Counted from the stretch's first letter, positions 5,325-13,487 are shown. The stretch is 14,425 nucleotides of DNA from Spirochaetaceae bacterium (GCA_031258615.1 JAIRMP010000068.1:1-14425); one strand, 5' to 3'. Notes: generated by a model from the sequence alone, not told the origin. Numbers and translations are program-made.

Positions 5325-6599
5325 CTAAAAAAATTCACGTTTTACCCAGTGTACCATCCTGCCAAAAGCGGCAAGCGGATTCATTGCGCCGGTATGCGGA
5401 GAACCTGAGTCCTCGCCCCCCTGGGAGGGCGCCGCGCCGCCGTCCCGTTCGTTACCTTCCAGCGCGAGCCCGACAGCGGTGGCATAGGCCGGGTTGCGGT
5501 AATCGTCAACCAGGCCGCCGACAGGCAGCGGGTTACCTACGCGGACAGGCAGGTTAAAGACTTCCGTCGCGAGGTCCGCGGCCCCCAGCAGATTCGCCCC
5601 GCCGCCTGTAATGACGACGCCGCCGCCAAGCGCCCGCAAGGGCCAGTTCTCTTCAATTTTTGCCCTGACAAGCTGAAATATTTCCGTCATGCGCGGCTTT
5701 ACGATACCCAGAATCAGTGAGCGGGGAATAGGCAACGGCGCGCGCCCGCCCATACCCGGCACGATTATCGTCTCGTCCACCTCGTCAAGCAGCGGCTCCC
5801 AACAGCAGCCCGCCTCGACCTTTATCTTTTCGGCAGCTTCGGCGGCTATATTCTTTACGATGGAAATGTCGCTGGTAACCTGTGCCCCGCCCACAGGAAC
5901 AGACGCGGTAAAACATGCCGCGCCCTGGTTGTAGACAAGTATGTTTGAAGTACCGCCGCCCAGATCGAGCAGAACTACACCCATCTCTTTTTCCTCATTT
6001 GTGAGGACGGCGCGCCCGGAGGCAAGCGTCTGAAGCACCAGGCCGTTCACCCGAAAACCGGCGCGATTAACGCAGTTAACCAGATTCTGCGCGCTTGTCA
6101 TGGAACAGGTGATGATAAGAACTTCACTTTCAAGCCTTACACCTATCATGTGTAACGGGTCCCGTATGCCGGGCTGGTTATCTACGATGTAGGTTTGAGG
6201 AATAACTTCCAGAATTTTTCTGTCCATCGAAAAATCAACGGCGCGCGCCGCCTCCAGCACACGTTCCAGATCGTCCCCGCTTATCTCGCGGCGGGCGCGA
6301 TTCTTGCCGTTCACGGCAACCACCCCGCGAGATATGATGCCTTCCGTATGGCTGCCGCTTATCCCCGTCCAGAAGTTGTCCGCAACCTGTCCGCTCATCA
6401 ATTCCGCAGCCTCCACAGCGGCGGAAATGGAACGCAGCGTAGCGTCAATGTTTACCACCACGCCCTTTCGCAGCCCTGTAGACGGACTCTGCCCCACGCC
6501 CGTTATCGAAAAACCGCCTTGCGGACTACGTTCAGCGATGACGGCGCGAACCTTTGTCGTACCTATATCAAGTCCTACAATGATGCTATTCCTCGCCAT
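5325..6599 (-). CDS. ftsA: Cell division protein FtsA, actin-like membrane anchor of the Z-ring
   Basis: About 424 residues. The N-terminal phosphate loop reads VGLDIGTTKVRAVI, the SHS2/1C region follows at about 85-165, and the second actin phosphate motif is LLDLGGGTSNI; VITGGGANL marks the adenosine motif. The C-terminus LAAFGRMVHWVKREFF is the typical amphipathic membrane-targeting helix, after a Gly/Ser-rich linker. FtsA tethers FtsZ filaments to the inner membrane and recruits later division proteins. I prefer ATG 6599, eight to ten bases behind AGGGA; a GTG two codons earlier (6605) overlaps the ftsQ stop as GTGA. Either way, translation is probably coupled to ftsQ. Confidence 0.95.
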   Translation of the reverse strand: MARNSIIVGLDIGTTKVRAVIAERSPQGGFSITGVGQSPSTGLRKGVVVNIDATLRSISAAVEAAELMSGQVADNFWTGISGSHTEGIISRGVVAVNGKNRARREISGDDLERVLEAARAVDFSMDRKILEVIPQTYIVDNQPGIRDPLHMIGVRLESEVLIITCSMTSAQNLVNCVNRAGFRVNGLVLQTLASGRAVLTNEEKEMGVVLLDLGGGTSNILVYNQGAACFTASVPVGGAQVTSDISIVKNIAAEAAEKIKVEAGCCWEPLLDEVDETIIVPGMGGRAPLPIPRSLILGIVKPRMTEIFQLVRAKIEENWPLRALGGGVVITGGGANLLGAADLATEVFNLPVRVGNPLPVGGLVDDYRNPAYATAVGLALEGNERDGGAAPSQGGEDSGSPHTGAMNPLAAFGRMVHWVKREFF

Positions 6600-6601
6600 A
6601 C

Positions 6602-7444
6602 TCACATTTCCCTAACTTTGTACGAAGCCGTACCGGTTCTGAAATCCAGTTCATCAAGCGCCACGCCCTTTTCGTTCAACACATCCAGCAGCAACAGCAT
6701 ATAGCGCAGTTTGTCTTCAGTTATATGCCGGCCTATACGAATCCTGGCAGGATTGTACACAGTGTACAAGGTCAATTCGTAGGCGTCATACTTCTTTTTG
6801 TTTATTTGTATTTCGGAGATGGCGGAAAGCAGCTCCGGCGCGTCAACGCGCAGTGTATGTAATTCGTTGAACAGGGGTACGAGGAATTCGGGAAGCCGGA
6901 GGCCCGCCGCTATGTTTTCAAATACGAGGCCGGATACCACAGGGAGCGATGCGTTCACCTCCGCTCCGCCGTTCTGTCCTATCTGAAACAACACGCCGTC
7001 TTTGTCAAAGAAGACGGGAACCGTCCTGCCGTCCATGTCCGCCGTCCCGGCAGCCACGGGGACGCGGTTCGTGATCACTATCTCGATACTGTCCGGGAAG
7101 TGCTTCATCACCCTTGCGCTTTCAACCACGGGAAGGGCTGACAGGGCTTCAGCCGCCGCCGCCGCGTTTACCGACATGAACGAAGAACGCGAGTCGATGC
7201 CGGCCTGTTCCAGAACTACCAGACGGCCGATTCCGTCAAACCCCTTTACATCCACCGCGCTGAGCGGCATACAGGGGCTTATCACAAAGAGCCAGAGCAA
7301 TTCACCGGCCAGCAGAATCGAGCAGGCGATCAAAATCCGCTTTAACGGTTTTTCAAACTTAAAATTTTCTTTTTCGTCCGCGCCGACTGTATCGATATTT
7401 TCGTCTATCGCGGCGTCATACCCCATAGCGGCCTTATATTCCAT
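6602..7444 (-). CDS. ftsQ: Division protein FtsQ/DivIB
   Basis: A 280-residue bitopic membrane protein from ATG 7444, chosen because GTGGAG stands just upstream and the usual N-terminal layout results; a frame extension to 7504 overlaps ftsW heavily and is less likely. Residues 1-34 are an acidic cytoplasmic tail, 35-56 a membrane segment (RILIACSILLAGELLWLFVI), 62-130 a POTRA domain (VDVKGFDGIGRLVVLEQAG ... PVVESARVMKHFPDSIEIVI), then the beta domain. It links the cytoplasmic ring to FtsL and the septal synthase. The ATG lies 11 bases inside the end of ftsW. Sequence conservation in this family is low; the call rests on topology, POTRA motif and place. Confidence 0.88.
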   Translation of the reverse strand: MEYKAAMGYDAAIDENIDTVGADEKENFKFEKPLKRILIACSILLAGELLWLFVISPCMPLSAVDVKGFDGIGRLVVLEQAGIDSRSSFMSVNAAAAAEALSALPVVESARVMKHFPDSIEIVITNRVPVAAGTADMDGRTVPVFFDKDGVLFQIGQNGGAEVNASLPVVSGLVFENIAAGLRLPEFLVPLFNELHTLRVDAPELLSAISEIQINKKKYDAYELTLYTVYNPARIRIGRHITEDKLRYMLLLLDVLNEKGVALDELDFRTGTASYKVREM

Positions 7445-8600
7445 TGTAAACTCCACTATTCGATTTTCCCTCCGGTGCGGAAAACGCCGGGGCGCGGGAG
7501 ACATTAACGATAAGGCCGGACATTATCAGCGTTACGAGCAGGGATGAGCCGCCGGCGGAAAAGAACGGCAGCGGTACGCCGGTTGCGGGCGCCGTGCCGG
7601 AAACGACGGCAATGTTGAGCAGAACCTGCGTAACGATCATGTTTACCATGCCGCAGGCCAGGAGGTACTTGAACGTATCACCCGACCTTAACGCGGCGCG
7701 GTAGCCGCGCCACGCGAAAAACGCGAACATAAGGACGAATATTACAACGCCGATAAAGCCCCCCTCCTCGGAAAACGCCGCAAAAATAAAATCGCTCTGA
7801 ATCTCAGGCACACTCTGAATCTTCCGCGTTCCCAGCCCTATACCTTTGCCCCAAAAACCGCCGGAACTCACCGTTACCACCGAGGCGTGTACCTGATACC
7901 CCGCCCCCAGCGGCTCCCAATCCGGCCATATAAAACTTATCAGCCTGCGAAGACGGTGTTCCTTCGTCAGTACAAGCAGAAAAGAAACCGGCAGGAATAT
8001 CATAGCCGCGCTGACAAAATAGCGCTTCTTTATTCTTGCCAAAAAAAATATAAAAAGGGCATTGCTTGCGATAAAAACCGCCGTTGAAAAATTGTTTTGC
8101 AGCAGTATCAACGTAAAGAATAGCATGGTAATCAGCGTGGGCGGGAGGATGCCGGATACAAACGTATCGAGCTTTTCCTTTTTCTTGTCAAAAATATGGG
8201 CAAGGTAGAGCGGCAGTACCAGCTTGACCAGTTCTGAAGGCTGGAACGAAATTCTGCCCCGGCCTATCCAGCGGGACGCGCCGTTGATAGTAAGGCCGAT
8301 ACCGGGAACAAAGGTGAAGCAACAAAGAATTATCGTGGTTATTACCAGAAATTTTATCGAAGAACGCAGTGTTTCTATATTTATATTGGCGGCTATCACA
8401 AAAAGAACAAAGCCGGCAGCCGCGAATACGGATTGACGGGAAACAAAATGCCAACTGTCGCCCTTGTACCAGCTTTCCGCAAAAGCGTACGACGCCGAAT
8501 AAAGCGTCGCCAAACCCGCTCCCGTAAGTAATACTATGCATACTACCAGCCCGTGATCAAAGACTGCTTTGTTACCCGTGCTGTCAACAGAAAAACCCAT
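7434..8600 (-). CDS. ftsW: FtsW, SEDS-family septal peptidoglycan polymerase
   Basis: A 388-residue polytopic protein with about ten hydrophobic segments, belonging to the SEDS glycosyltransferases that polymerise lipid II. Family marks: GASRWIGRGRISFQPSEL (about 107-124), the large periplasmic loop with GAGYQVHASVVTVSSGGFWGKG, EIQSDFIFAAFSEEGG, and the C-terminal GVPLPFFSAGGSS. The normal partner, the transpeptidase FtsI, is not encoded in this window. The ATG at 8600 is directly behind GGGGGAGG, a strong but tightly spaced ribosome site. It follows a 176-base gap with promoter-like sequences, so it may head a subtranscript of ftsW-ftsQ-ftsA. RodA is the paralogous alternative, but the context favours FtsW. 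Confidence 0.93.
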   Translation of the reverse strand: MGFSVDSTGNKAVFDHGLVVCIVLLTGAGLATLYSASYAFAESWYKGDSWHFVSRQSVFAAAGFVLFVIAANINIETLRSSIKFLVITTIILCCFTFVPGIGLTINGASRWIGRGRISFQPSELVKLVLPLYLAHIFDKKKEKLDTFVSGILPPTLITMLFFTLILLQNNFSTAVFIASNALFIFFLARIKKRYFVSAAMIFLPVSFLLVLTKEHRLRRLISFIWPDWEPLGAGYQVHASVVTVSSGGFWGKGIGLGTRKIQSVPEIQSDFIFAAFSEEGGFIGVVIFVLMFAFFAWRGYRAALRSGDTFKYLLACGMVNMIVTQVLLNIAVVSGTAPATGVPLPFFSAGGSSLLVTLIMSGLIVNVSRAPAFSAPEGKSNSGVYNGI

Positions 8601-8618
8601 CCCTCCCCCAAGGACTCT

Positions 8619-8648
8619 ATATTAAAAATAAAAATCCGCGCCCGTCAA
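8619..8648 (-). promoter_or_regulatory. Possible promoter for ftsW-ftsQ-ftsA
   Basis: TTGACG at 8648-8643, 18-base spacer, TAATAT at 8624-8619 on the minus strand; the transcript would start about 10 bases before the ftsW ribosome site. A second candidate, TTGTTT (8743-8738), 17 bases, TATGAT (8720-8715), lies further upstream in the same AT-rich gap. Confidence 0.45.
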
Positions 8649-8776
8649 GTATTACAACCGCTGCCCGTTCACACCAAAACATACCATATCAAAAGTAAAT
8701 CATGGACGATCCAAATCATATATTTTTTAAAAACAATAAACAAGCCACCCATCCGCACTTAACGCCGAATCTTAAA

Positions 8777-9853
8777 TCATTGTATCTTCAATGTTGACAG
8801 GGCTATTATCGCAAACAAGCCGCCAAGTATCCAGAAGCGGGTTACAACCTTTGTTTCCGCCCAGCCGGACAACTCAAAATGATGGTGCAGCGGCGCCATT
8901 TTGAACACACGCTCCTTTTTCATCTTGTACACAAGCACCTGTATTATTACCGAGGCCGCCTCAAGCACAAAGACGCCGCCGGCTATCAGTACCAGTATTT
9001 CCTTTTTTATCAGCAGCGATACTACCGATATGACCCCGCCCAACGCAAGGCTGCCGACATCGCCCATGAATACGTCGGCAGGGTGGGCGTTAAACCAGAG
9101 AAAACCGACACAGGCCCCCACCCCCGCCAGGCAGAATACGGTAAGCTCCCCCGCGCCGGGAATGTACGGAATACCGAGGTATTGGGAATAATCGGCGCGG
9201 CCTGAAAGGTATGTAAGTATCGCAAGGCTTATGAATACAAAGATCAGCAGCCCTGAAGCAAGACCGTCAAGGCCGTCACTCAGGTTTACCGCGTTGCTTT
9301 CGCCAACCATTAAAAGCACGGCAAACGGAATCCACAGAACACCCATGTCAATGACAGGATTCTTGAAAAACGGCAGGTACAGGACGGTGGATATTTTTTC
9401 GTACCTGTACAGGTACAAAGCTATTCCCAGGGCCGCCAGAAATTGCAGGATAAGTTTTACCCGTGCCGGCAGGCCGCGCGCATCGTGCCTTTTTATCTTC
9501 AAAAAATCATCGGCAAAGCCAATCGCGGCAAACAGGATAAACGCGCCAAGCGTAAGCCATACCTTTGAATTATCCAAATCCATCCAGAGCAGCATAGAGA
9601 TAAGCACGGATATTATTATCAAAAGGCCGCCCATTGCCGGCGTGCCGTCTTTTTTAAGATGAGTCGCCGGGCCGTCGTCCCGTACCGGCTGCCCTATATT
9701 GAATCTTTTAAGCCGTTCAATGATGGGAGCGCCAAATAAAAAGCAGAGCAGCAATGTAGAAAGCGCCGCGTAAGCGCCCCTTAATGTTATGTATTGAAAT
9801 ACGTTAAACGCGGTCCAATACTTAACAAGCGGATAAAAAAATTCCAAAAACAC
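8777..9853 (-). CDS. mraY: Phospho-N-acetylmuramoyl-pentapeptide transferase MraY
   Basis: A 358-residue integral membrane enzyme that transfers phospho-MurNAc-pentapeptide to undecaprenyl phosphate, making lipid I. The Mg-binding and catalytic residues are all visible: ADDFLK (Asp115, Asp116), NLSDGLDGLA (Asp193), DVFMGDVGSLALGG (Asp265) and PLHHHFE (His323-325). About ten membrane segments are seen, as expected. The start is GTG 9853, five bases behind AAGGGG. It is separated from murF by 50 bases containing a perfect hairpin, and from ftsW by a gap with promoter candidates. Confidence 0.97.
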   Translation of the reverse strand: MFLEFFYPLVKYWTAFNVFQYITLRGAYAALSTLLLCFLFGAPIIERLKRFNIGQPVRDDGPATHLKKDGTPAMGGLLIIISVLISMLLWMDLDNSKVWLTLGAFILFAAIGFADDFLKIKRHDARGLPARVKLILQFLAALGIALYLYRYEKISTVLYLPFFKNPVIDMGVLWIPFAVLLMVGESNAVNLSDGLDGLASGLLIFVFISLAILTYLSGRADYSQYLGIPYIPGAGELTVFCLAGVGACVGFLWFNAHPADVFMGDVGSLALGGVISVVSLLIKKEILVLIAGGVFVLEAASVIIQVLVYKMKKERVFKMAPLHHHFELSGWAETKVVTRFWILGGLFAIIALSTLKIQ

Positions 9854-9877
9854 AAAAACCCCTTAAAAACAAACATT

Positions 9878-9901
9878 AGGTTCAGTTTTGAAACTGAACC
9901 T
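9878..9901. terminator. Perfect hairpin between murF and mraY (attenuator-like)
   Basis: AGGTTCAGTTT and AAACTGAACCT form an 11-bp perfect stem around two central bases, starting two bases after the murF stop. On the transcribed minus strand it is followed by AATGTTTGTTTTT, a loose T tract, so it could attenuate transcription, or shield the murF mRNA end. It is not a strong terminator, as mraY follows at once. Confidence 0.45.
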
Positions 9902-9903
9902 GT

Positions 9904-11283
9904 TTACACAGCCCTCTCCAACGCGCAGCCCCTGCTGCCCTTTAACAGAATCATGTCGCCCGCTCTCGCGCTGCCACGCACCTTGGACCTTAACTCGTCA
10001 ATACTGTTTGTATGAAACACAAATTTATCTGTTAAATTTTTTAGCTTCGCAAAAGAATCCGTTGTTTCTTCGCCAAACAAAAAAATAATATCCGCTCCGG
10101 ATTTTGCAAGCCGCTCTCCCAGCGCCTCGTGCGCCGACTTTGTCCTGCCGCCCAGCTCAAGCATGGAACCTATTACATAGATGCGCCGCCCGTTCCAGTC
10201 CGCCCCGTCGCAAAGGGATATTGCCTTTTCCATCGAGTCGGGGTTTGCGTTGTAACAGTCCCGCACGATGGTAAAATCACCGGCGATGATCTCGCCGCGG
10301 CCAAACAGCGGTTTGGCCGCGGCGAGTCCCGCCCGCACAGCCTCACCGCTTACGCCGGCGGCCTCCGCGGCGGCGGCGGCGGCAAGCGCGTTCATCAAAT
10401 TATGCTCGCCGGGCAGCGCAAAGTTTACGCTTTTACCGTCCCAGACGACAGTACTGCCTAAAAGCCCCCGCGATTCGGCGCCGCCGAATTTTTTTGAAGA
10501 GGTTTTTCCGAAACGGGACACCCGTCCGTTCACCCCTTCCGACAGAAAACCCGTAAAAACACCGTTTTCCGGCAGCAACGCAAGCTCTTTACCGGTAAAA
10601 CAGGAAAAAATCGACCTTTTTTCGGCGGCAATCTCCCGTTCGCCGCCTATTATGCCGGCATGGGCCAGCCCGGTATTCGTTATCAACGCGATCTCCGGCC
10701 TAAGTATTGACGCAAGCTCGGCAATTTCACCCTTCCTGTTCATCCCCATCTCGAAAATTCCAACCTTGTGCCCCGCCCGAATACGGAACACTGAAAGCGG
10801 CAGCCCCAAATCGGAGTTAAGGTTGCCATCGTTAAACACCACGTCCCGTTCAGCCCCTATCATCCCGGCGGCAAGTTCCTTCGTCGTCGTCTTACCGGAC
10901 GAACCGGTGATCCCTATCCTAAGCAGGCCGGGAAACCGGTCGATGTAGGACGCCGCAAGGATGTGGAGAGCCCTCAAAGTGTCCCGTACCAGAAGCAGCG
11001 TTCTCCCTGCTTCCCGGGCCGCCTCCGCAAGCCTAAACGCGGGAACCTTACTCCCTTCGACAAGCGCTCCCGCCGCGCCGGAGGCGAAGGCCGCTTTTAC
11101 AAAGGCGTGGCCGTCTGTCCTCTCACCCGGCAGCGCGACAAACAGCGAACCGGCGGCGGCCTCCCGTGAATCGATACAAACCGAATCAAAACCGCGATTC
11201 CCGGAAAACTGTAAAAGTTCAAAGCCGGAAAGGGACGCCGCCTCGTCAAACGTCATCAACATACATTCAGCAAGCGCCCTCAT
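9904..11283 (-). CDS. murF: UDP-MurNAc-tripeptide--D-Ala-D-Ala ligase MurF
   Basis: A 459-residue ATP-dependent ligase adding D-Ala-D-Ala to the UDP-MurNAc tripeptide in the cytoplasm, just before MraY. It has the N-terminal substrate domain with SRE/AxGSLFVALPGERTDGHAF (39-61), the P-loop GITGSSGKTTTKE (124-136), the NxNSDLGLPLS segment, the EMGMNRKGEI signature of MurF, and the C-terminal DCYNANPDSM and GSMLELG motifs. The ATG overlaps the ftsL stop as ATGA. MurE, usually next to it, is absent here, so the preceding ligase must be encoded elsewhere. Two internal Met (residues 8 and 10) are possible later starts. Confidence 0.96.
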   Translation of the reverse strand: MRALAECMLMTFDEAASLSGFELLQFSGNRGFDSVCIDSREAAAGSLFVALPGERTDGHAFVKAAFASGAAGALVEGSKVPAFRLAEAAREAGRTLLLVRDTLRALHILAASYIDRFPGLLRIGITGSSGKTTTKELAAGMIGAERDVVFNDGNLNSDLGLPLSVFRIRAGHKVGIFEMGMNRKGEIAELASILRPEIALITNTGLAHAGIIGGEREIAAEKRSIFSCFTGKELALLPENGVFTGFLSEGVNGRVSRFGKTSSKKFGGAESRGLLGSTVVWDGKSVNFALPGEHNLMNALAAAAAAEAAGVSGEAVRAGLAAAKPLFGRGEIIAGDFTIVRDCYNANPDSMEKAISLCDGADWNGRRIYVIGSMLELGGRTKSAHEALGERLAKSGADIIFLFGEETTDSFAKLKNLTDKFVFHTNSIDELRSKVRGSARAGDMILLKGSRGCALERAV

Positions 11284-11555
11284 TCCCTGTGTATGATCAC
11301 CTGAAGCACGTCCTCAGGCCGCTTTTTTTCCAGCATCAGGTTCGACCTTGCAAACTCTTCGATGCGGGCGGAGGAAGAAAGTACGGCAACGTCCATGATG
11401 AGCCGTTTATTGTTGTCAATCCACTCCTCCTGCCGTTCGGCCAGAATTTTCATTTCCTTCTTCAATGTGGAATACCGCGCCGACTGCCAGATCACGGCCC
11501 CCATTAAAAGCGGCAAGCTCAAGGCCATCGCGTACAAAAGTATTTTCCGTCCCAT
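11280..11555 (-). CDS. ftsL: FtsL-like small division protein
   Basis: A 91-residue protein with one N-terminal membrane segment (residues about 4-24, ILLYAMALSLPLLMGAVIW) and a following coiled-coil-type stretch (SARYSTLKKEMKILAERQEE) typical of FtsL/DivIC septum proteins; the end (ARIEEFARSNLML) resembles the conserved region with which such proteins close the coil. FtsL forms a complex with FtsQ and FtsB and activates FtsW. GGGGGA stands six bases before the ATG. The place between rsmH and murF is the classical ftsL place. Sequence identity in this family is very low, so the symbol rests mainly on topology and position. Confidence 0.75.
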   Translation of the reverse strand: MGRKILLYAMALSLPLLMGAVIWQSARYSTLKKEMKILAERQEEWIDNNKRLIMDVAVLSSSARIEEFARSNLMLEKKRPEDVLQVIIHRE

Positions 11556-11570
11556 GAATATCCCCCTGCA

Positions 11571-12536
11571 TTACAGTTTTTGAAGCGCCCGCAGTTTTGC
11601 GCTCCGCGACGGCGGGTTCGAGAGCAGCTCTTCCCGCGACGGAAGCACCGGCTTTGCCGTAAGCAACAGCGCCTCCTTTACTATCGGCGTTTCGGAGTTC
11701 CCGCGAAAGCCGGCGGCGGATTTTCCCGCTTTAGCACGGAAAAAGTTTTTGACGATCCTGTCCTCCAGCGAGTTGAACGTGATCACCCCTAGCCTGCCGC
11801 CCGGCCTTAACGCGGAGAATGCTGTCTCAAGCAGACCGGGCAGCTTTTTCAGTTCGCCGTTTGCCTCTACACGGAGAGCCTGAAAAACCTTTGTCGCGGG
11901 GTGAAGGCGGCGATGACGGCAGGCTGCCGGAACGGCATCCCACACAATCCGTTCCAGCGCACAGGTATCCGTAATCGCCGCCCGCCGCCTTGCCTCAACG
12001 ATAGAACGGGCGATACGCCGTGAAAAGCGTTCCTCCGCGTTGAAGAATAACATATCGGCAAGGACAGTCTCGCTGTAGGAGGCAAGAATTTCAGCGGCGG
12101 ACAGGCCGTTTTCGGTATCTATCCTCATATCCAAAGTTTCAGACCCTCTAAAACTGAAACCCCTGTCCCCTTTCTGATAGTGGTAAAGTGACACCCCCAA
12201 ATCCAAAAGGATGATACCCGGCTGTCCGTTGACGGGGAAGGTTCCCGGCGCTCCCCACGCGCCGGGCTGTCGCAAAAAATCCTGCGCCCAACCCCGGTAG
12301 AACTCTATCCGTCCGCCAAATTCTTTTAAGCGCTCACGCGCTACTTTGATTATTTCTTTGTCCGCATCTATGCCCGTTATCCGCAAATTGGGAAAATGGC
12401 TCAAAAAAACGGCGCTATGCCCTCCTTCTCCAAGCGTGCAGTCTACCATGTACTCTCCCGCCGGAGAGGACAGCCTCTCCGTAGCAAGAAAGCGTATCAG
12501 CTCCTCCGGTAACACCGGAGTATGTACAACCGTCAA
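11571..12536 (-). CDS. rsmH: 16S rRNA (cytosine-N4)-methyltransferase RsmH (MraW)
   Basis: A 321-residue SAM-dependent enzyme that N4-methylates C1402 of 16S rRNA. Motifs: HTPVLPEEL (5-13), SAM site DCTLGEGGHS (32-41), LLDLGVS (110-116), RGFSFRGSETLDMRID (125-140), LHPATKVFQALRVEANGEL (211-229) and the C-terminal PSRSAKLRALQK. Position 255 of the ITFNSLEDRIVK motif is Asn where most relatives have His. The start is TTG 12536, overlapping the mraZ stop as TTGA; no ATG or GTG upstream of HTPVLPEEL is available, so TTG with coupling to mraZ is the best reading. Confidence 0.95.
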   Translation of the reverse strand: MTVVHTPVLPEELIRFLATERLSSPAGEYMVDCTLGEGGHSAVFLSHFPNLRITGIDADKEIIKVARERLKEFGGRIEFYRGWAQDFLRQPGAWGAPGTFPVNGQPGIILLDLGVSLYHYQKGDRGFSFRGSETLDMRIDTENGLSAAEILASYSETVLADMLFFNAEERFSRRIARSIVEARRRAAITDTCALERIVWDAVPAACRHRRLHPATKVFQALRVEANGELKKLPGLLETAFSALRPGGRLGVITFNSLEDRIVKNFFRAKAGKSAAGFRGNSETPIVKEALLLTAKPVLPSREELLSNPPSRSAKLRALQKL

Positions 12537-12967
12537 AATAGTTCGCCAAACTGTTCTGCCGCCAGTGCCAAACTTTCACCATCTTCGCCCTCGTTCGCGG
12601 CCTTGTACACGGCGGCGTCCCAAATCTCGATCCGCCGGCCCACGCCTATGACAAAGCAGTCCCGCTTAAGACCGGCGTACTCCCGCAGAGTCTGCGGTAT
12701 AGCGATCCGGCTCGACTTGTCGATTTCCACCTCCGCGGCCCAGCCCAGAAAGTGGCGCTGCATCCTGCGAACATCCTTCAACATCGGTGAAGCGGACTCC
12801 CACTTTTCGGCAAACTCCCGCCACCTTTCGGGCGGGTAAACCCACAGGCACTGTTCTATACCGCGGGTAATCACGAGCTTTTCGCTGGCAAGCGCCCGTT
12901 GCAGCGCCGCGGGAAACGTTATGCGGCCCTTTTCGTCCAGCGTGTTGCAGTACCCACCGTTAAGCAA
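12533..12967 (-). CDS. mraZ: Transcriptional regulator MraZ
   Basis: A DNA-binding protein of the AbrB-like fold with two repeated domains, each bearing the DxxxR signature: TLDEKGRITFP near the N-terminus and EIDKSSRIAIP in the middle. MraZ binds direct repeats with 10-bp spacing upstream of its own operon. I prefer the TTG start at 12967, which gives MLNGGYCNTLDEKGR, in line with the family's usual MF/L-x-G-x-Y beginning, and 144 residues; a GTG at 12994 would add nine residues but has its GAGG too far upstream. As first gene of the dcw cluster and next to matching boxes, it very likely autoregulates. Confidence 0.93.
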   Translation of the reverse strand: MLNGGYCNTLDEKGRITFPAALQRALASEKLVITRGIEQCLWVYPPERWREFAEKWESASPMLKDVRRMQRHFLGWAAEVEIDKSSRIAIPQTLREYAGLKRDCFVIGVGRRIEIWDAAVYKAANEGEDGESLALAAEQFGELF

Positions 12968-13014
12968 AGGGACGCCCCCCGCTGCCGTAAGCACCGCCGC
13001 TTTTCAAAAAAACC

Positions 13015-13041
13015 TCGCCACTAATCGCCACTTTTCGCCAC
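13015..13041 (-). promoter_or_regulatory. MraZ-binding boxes: three GTGGCGA repeats, 10-bp period
   Basis: On the minus strand GTGGCGA occurs at 13041-13035, 13031-13025 and 13021-13015, exactly 10 bp apart, preceded by A or AA in two copies (AAAGTGGCG, TTAGTGGCG). This matches the known architecture of MraZ operators, including the AAAGTG-type box of mollicutes. They lie just downstream of the predicted transcript start, where binding would block initiation or promoter escape. Confidence 0.8.
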
Positions 13042-13050
13042 CACTTCTAA

Positions 13051-13079
13051 GTTATAACCATCCGATTTCTTTAGGTCAA
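13051..13079 (-). promoter_or_regulatory. Main dcw operon promoter
   Basis: TTGACC at 13079-13074, exact 17-base spacer, TATAAC at 13056-13051 on the minus strand; the expected start is near 13044, beside the first MraZ box. AT-rich sequence upstream (13085-13140) could act as an UP element. Confidence 0.75.
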
Positions 13080-13246
13080 TTAGGCTTTAGCGAATAAAGA
13101 AGAAATTTTCGCATTTTTTTACCGATTATTACTAAACAGATATATAGGTAAGGCCGGTCAGCTTAAAGGCCGCGCACCGTTCGCGTAAATCAGTGCTTTC
13201 TTGGCTTGCTATACAGCTTCAGGCATAGAAATATCGGTGTATTTAG

Positions 13247-13324
13247 GCGGGGGAAGCCTCCCCCGCGCTACAGCCCCGCAAGCGGGTCTTTCGCTACCCC
13301 CTCTCCTAGGGGCTACCGCCCCTA
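13247..13324. repeat. Cluster of GC-rich hairpins (intergenic repeat candidate)
   Basis: Three stems in a row: GCGGGGGA/TCCCCCGC (13247-13266, loop AGCC), CCCGC-AA-GCGGG (13275-13286) and TAGGGGC/GCCCCTA (13307-13324, loop TACC). The composition differs from the AT-rich flanks, which suggests a repeated intergenic unit. No T tract follows, so a terminator is unlikely. Confidence 0.5.
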
Positions 13325-13487
13325 AAACCCCGCATTCCCGTACCGCTGCGCGGCTTATCGCCCCTGGTGCTAAACTTGGCCGTTGGCTTGTAAATGCCTG
13401 AAATTTAACCTATTATCTATAGTTCCCGCGACAAATTAACACTACGAGGCTAAACCAGCGTGAAGATGGCATAAACACCCGATATTA

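Noticed and set aside
5129..5338. 69-codon Arg-rich frame between ftsA and ftsZ
   Set aside because: GTG start without a ribosome site, no recognised family and biased composition; kept only as a note in the gap entry.
12128..12160. Inverted repeat GTTTCAG...CTGAAAC inside rsmH, similar in wording to the murF-mraY hairpin
   Set aside because: It encodes the conserved RGFSFRGSETL motif, so codon constraint explains it.
13201..13401. Plus-strand 66-codon frame upstream of the transposase
   Set aside because: It crosses the GC-rich hairpins and lacks any start signal.
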